This document shows, one piece after another, positions 8,085 to 8,267 of a DNA stretch of 8,267 nucleotides (the stretch's first letter is position 1; each line of letters begins with the position of its first letter). Source of the DNA: Clostridiales bacterium (lineage in GTDB: Bacteria > Bacillota > Clostridia > Christensenellales > Borkfalkiaceae); NCBI GenBank assembly GCA_003503945.1, contig DOCD01000192.1, forward strand, positions 1 through 8,267. The letters run 5' to 3'. Under the pieces are notes generated by a model. It saw only the letters and a program-made list of their open reading frames with translations. It ran no database searches and was not told the DNA's origin. Made by a program: the position numbers and the translations under genes.

Positions 8085-8104
8085 TATGCAAGATTGTTTG
8101 CATA
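8085..8104. repeat. Inverted repeat in the kinase leader (possible operator or RNA hairpin)
   Basis: TATGCAA (8085-8091) and TTGCATA (8098-8104) are perfect 7-base inverted copies around a 6-base centre. Relative to the predicted start of transcription near 8111 the element covers about +8 to +27, and it ends about nine bases before the purine-rich ribosome binding site (8067-8076). It could be a repressor operator or a short hairpin in the 5' untranslated leader. No T-run follows, so it is not a terminator. The symmetry is seen directly; the function is inference. Confidence 0.5.
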
Positions 8105-8117
8105 CTTATACATAATA

Positions 8118-8146
8118 ATCATAACATAATAAAATTAATTTTGCAA
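8118..8146 (-). promoter_or_regulatory. Sigma-70/SigA-type promoter of the kinase-led operon
   Basis: Minus-strand -35 TTGCAA (8146-8141) and -10 TATGAT (8123-8118) are separated by exactly 17 bases. TG one base before the -10 makes it an extended -10 site. The spacer is AT-rich. A G at 8111, seven bases past the -10, is the likely transcription start, giving a leader of about 50 bases. It is the only strong promoter-like sequence I see ahead of the five genes. Confidence 0.75.
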
Positions 8147-8149
8147 TAA

Positions 8150-8192
8150 CTTGACGCAGACAATTTACGCACATTTACGCGCATATTCACGC
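8150..8192 (-). repeat. Four imperfect GCGTnAAT direct repeats upstream of the promoter
   Basis: Reading the minus strand: GCGTGAAT (8192-8185), GCGTAAAT (8180-8173), GCGTAAAT (8170-8163) and GCGTCAAG (8157-8150). Start-to-start spacings are 12, 10 and 13 bases, close to one helical turn. The array spans about -81 to -39 relative to the predicted start, directly behind the -35 box, which is a typical place for an activator such as an OmpR/PhoB-type response regulator. The two central copies are identical over eight bases; the outer two each have mismatches. The regulator is unknown. Confidence 0.45.
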
Positions 8193-8234
8193 CGTAAAAA
8201 CTGCATAACCTTTTAAAACCGACGGAAACCTTGC

Positions 8235-8267
8235 AAAAAAAAGGCGGCGCCGTTTCGCAAAGAAACG
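8235..8267 (-). terminator. Rho-independent terminator of an upstream gene, cut by the right edge
   Basis: On the minus strand CGTTTC, loop TTTGC and GAAACG form a hairpin that continues as GCGCCGCC into a run of eight T (8242-8235). The inner six base pairs are inside the window. The remaining 5' arm would lie just beyond 8267 and should read GGCGGCGC on the minus strand if the stem is complete. It probably ends transcription of a minus-strand gene to the right, isolating the kinase operon. Confidence 0.6.

Noticed and set aside
8112..8140. Second promoter with TATAAG (near 8104-8109) as the -10
   Set aside because: At 17-base spacing the matching -35 would be TTTATT-like, much weaker than the TTGCAA/TATGAT pair.
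8085..8192. Short repeats near the right edge as a CRISPR or mobile-element end
   Set aside because: The direct repeats are only eight bases long with 2-5-base gaps and the inverted repeat is a single dyad; position relative to the promoter fits regulatory sites, and no cas or transposase gene is present.

Overview
All recognisable genes lie on the minus strand and read right to left as one tight series: hybrid histidine kinase (8061-6370), BspA-type leucine-rich-repeat lipoprotein (6364-2822), MoxR-family AAA+ ATPase (2802-1864), DUF58 membrane protein (1854-700), and the N-terminal part of a polytopic membrane protein (696 or 666 to the left edge). The gaps are 5, 19, 9 and 3 bases (33 if the inner start of the last gene is used). 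Each start has a purine-rich ribosome binding site, and the gaps contain no terminator, so one transcript is the simplest reading. The operon probably continues past the left edge.

The right end (8062-8267) is intergenic. From the edge inward on the minus strand it holds the 3' half of what looks like a rho-independent terminator of an upstream gene, four imperfect GCGTnAAT direct repeats, a strong vegetative-type promoter (TTGCAA, 17-base spacer, TATGAT with an extended TG), and a 7-base inverted repeat in the leader ahead of the kinase ribosome binding site.

The organism is probably an anaerobic, gut-type member of the Bacillota (Clostridia in the broad sense). The inference rests on the BspA-like lipoprotein with its characteristic aromatic/Trp C-terminal tail, the MoxR-DUF58-membrane protein order, AGGA-type ribosome binding sites and the codon style (many GCG, ATA and TTT codons). 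No marker gene fixes the lineage, so this is tentative.

Functionally the window joins two modules. The first is a sensor kinase without an extracytoplasmic domain, with its stop codon inside the ribosome binding site of a large surface lipoprotein. The second is a MoxR/DUF58/membrane-protein set, of a kind linked by established knowledge to chaperone-like maturation of envelope or secreted proteins; the last gene may be a transglutaminase-like protein cut off before its catalytic domain. No Hpt protein, DNA-binding response regulator or obvious target enzyme is present, so the output of the kinase lies elsewhere. I found no mobile elements, tRNA, rRNA or CRISPR.
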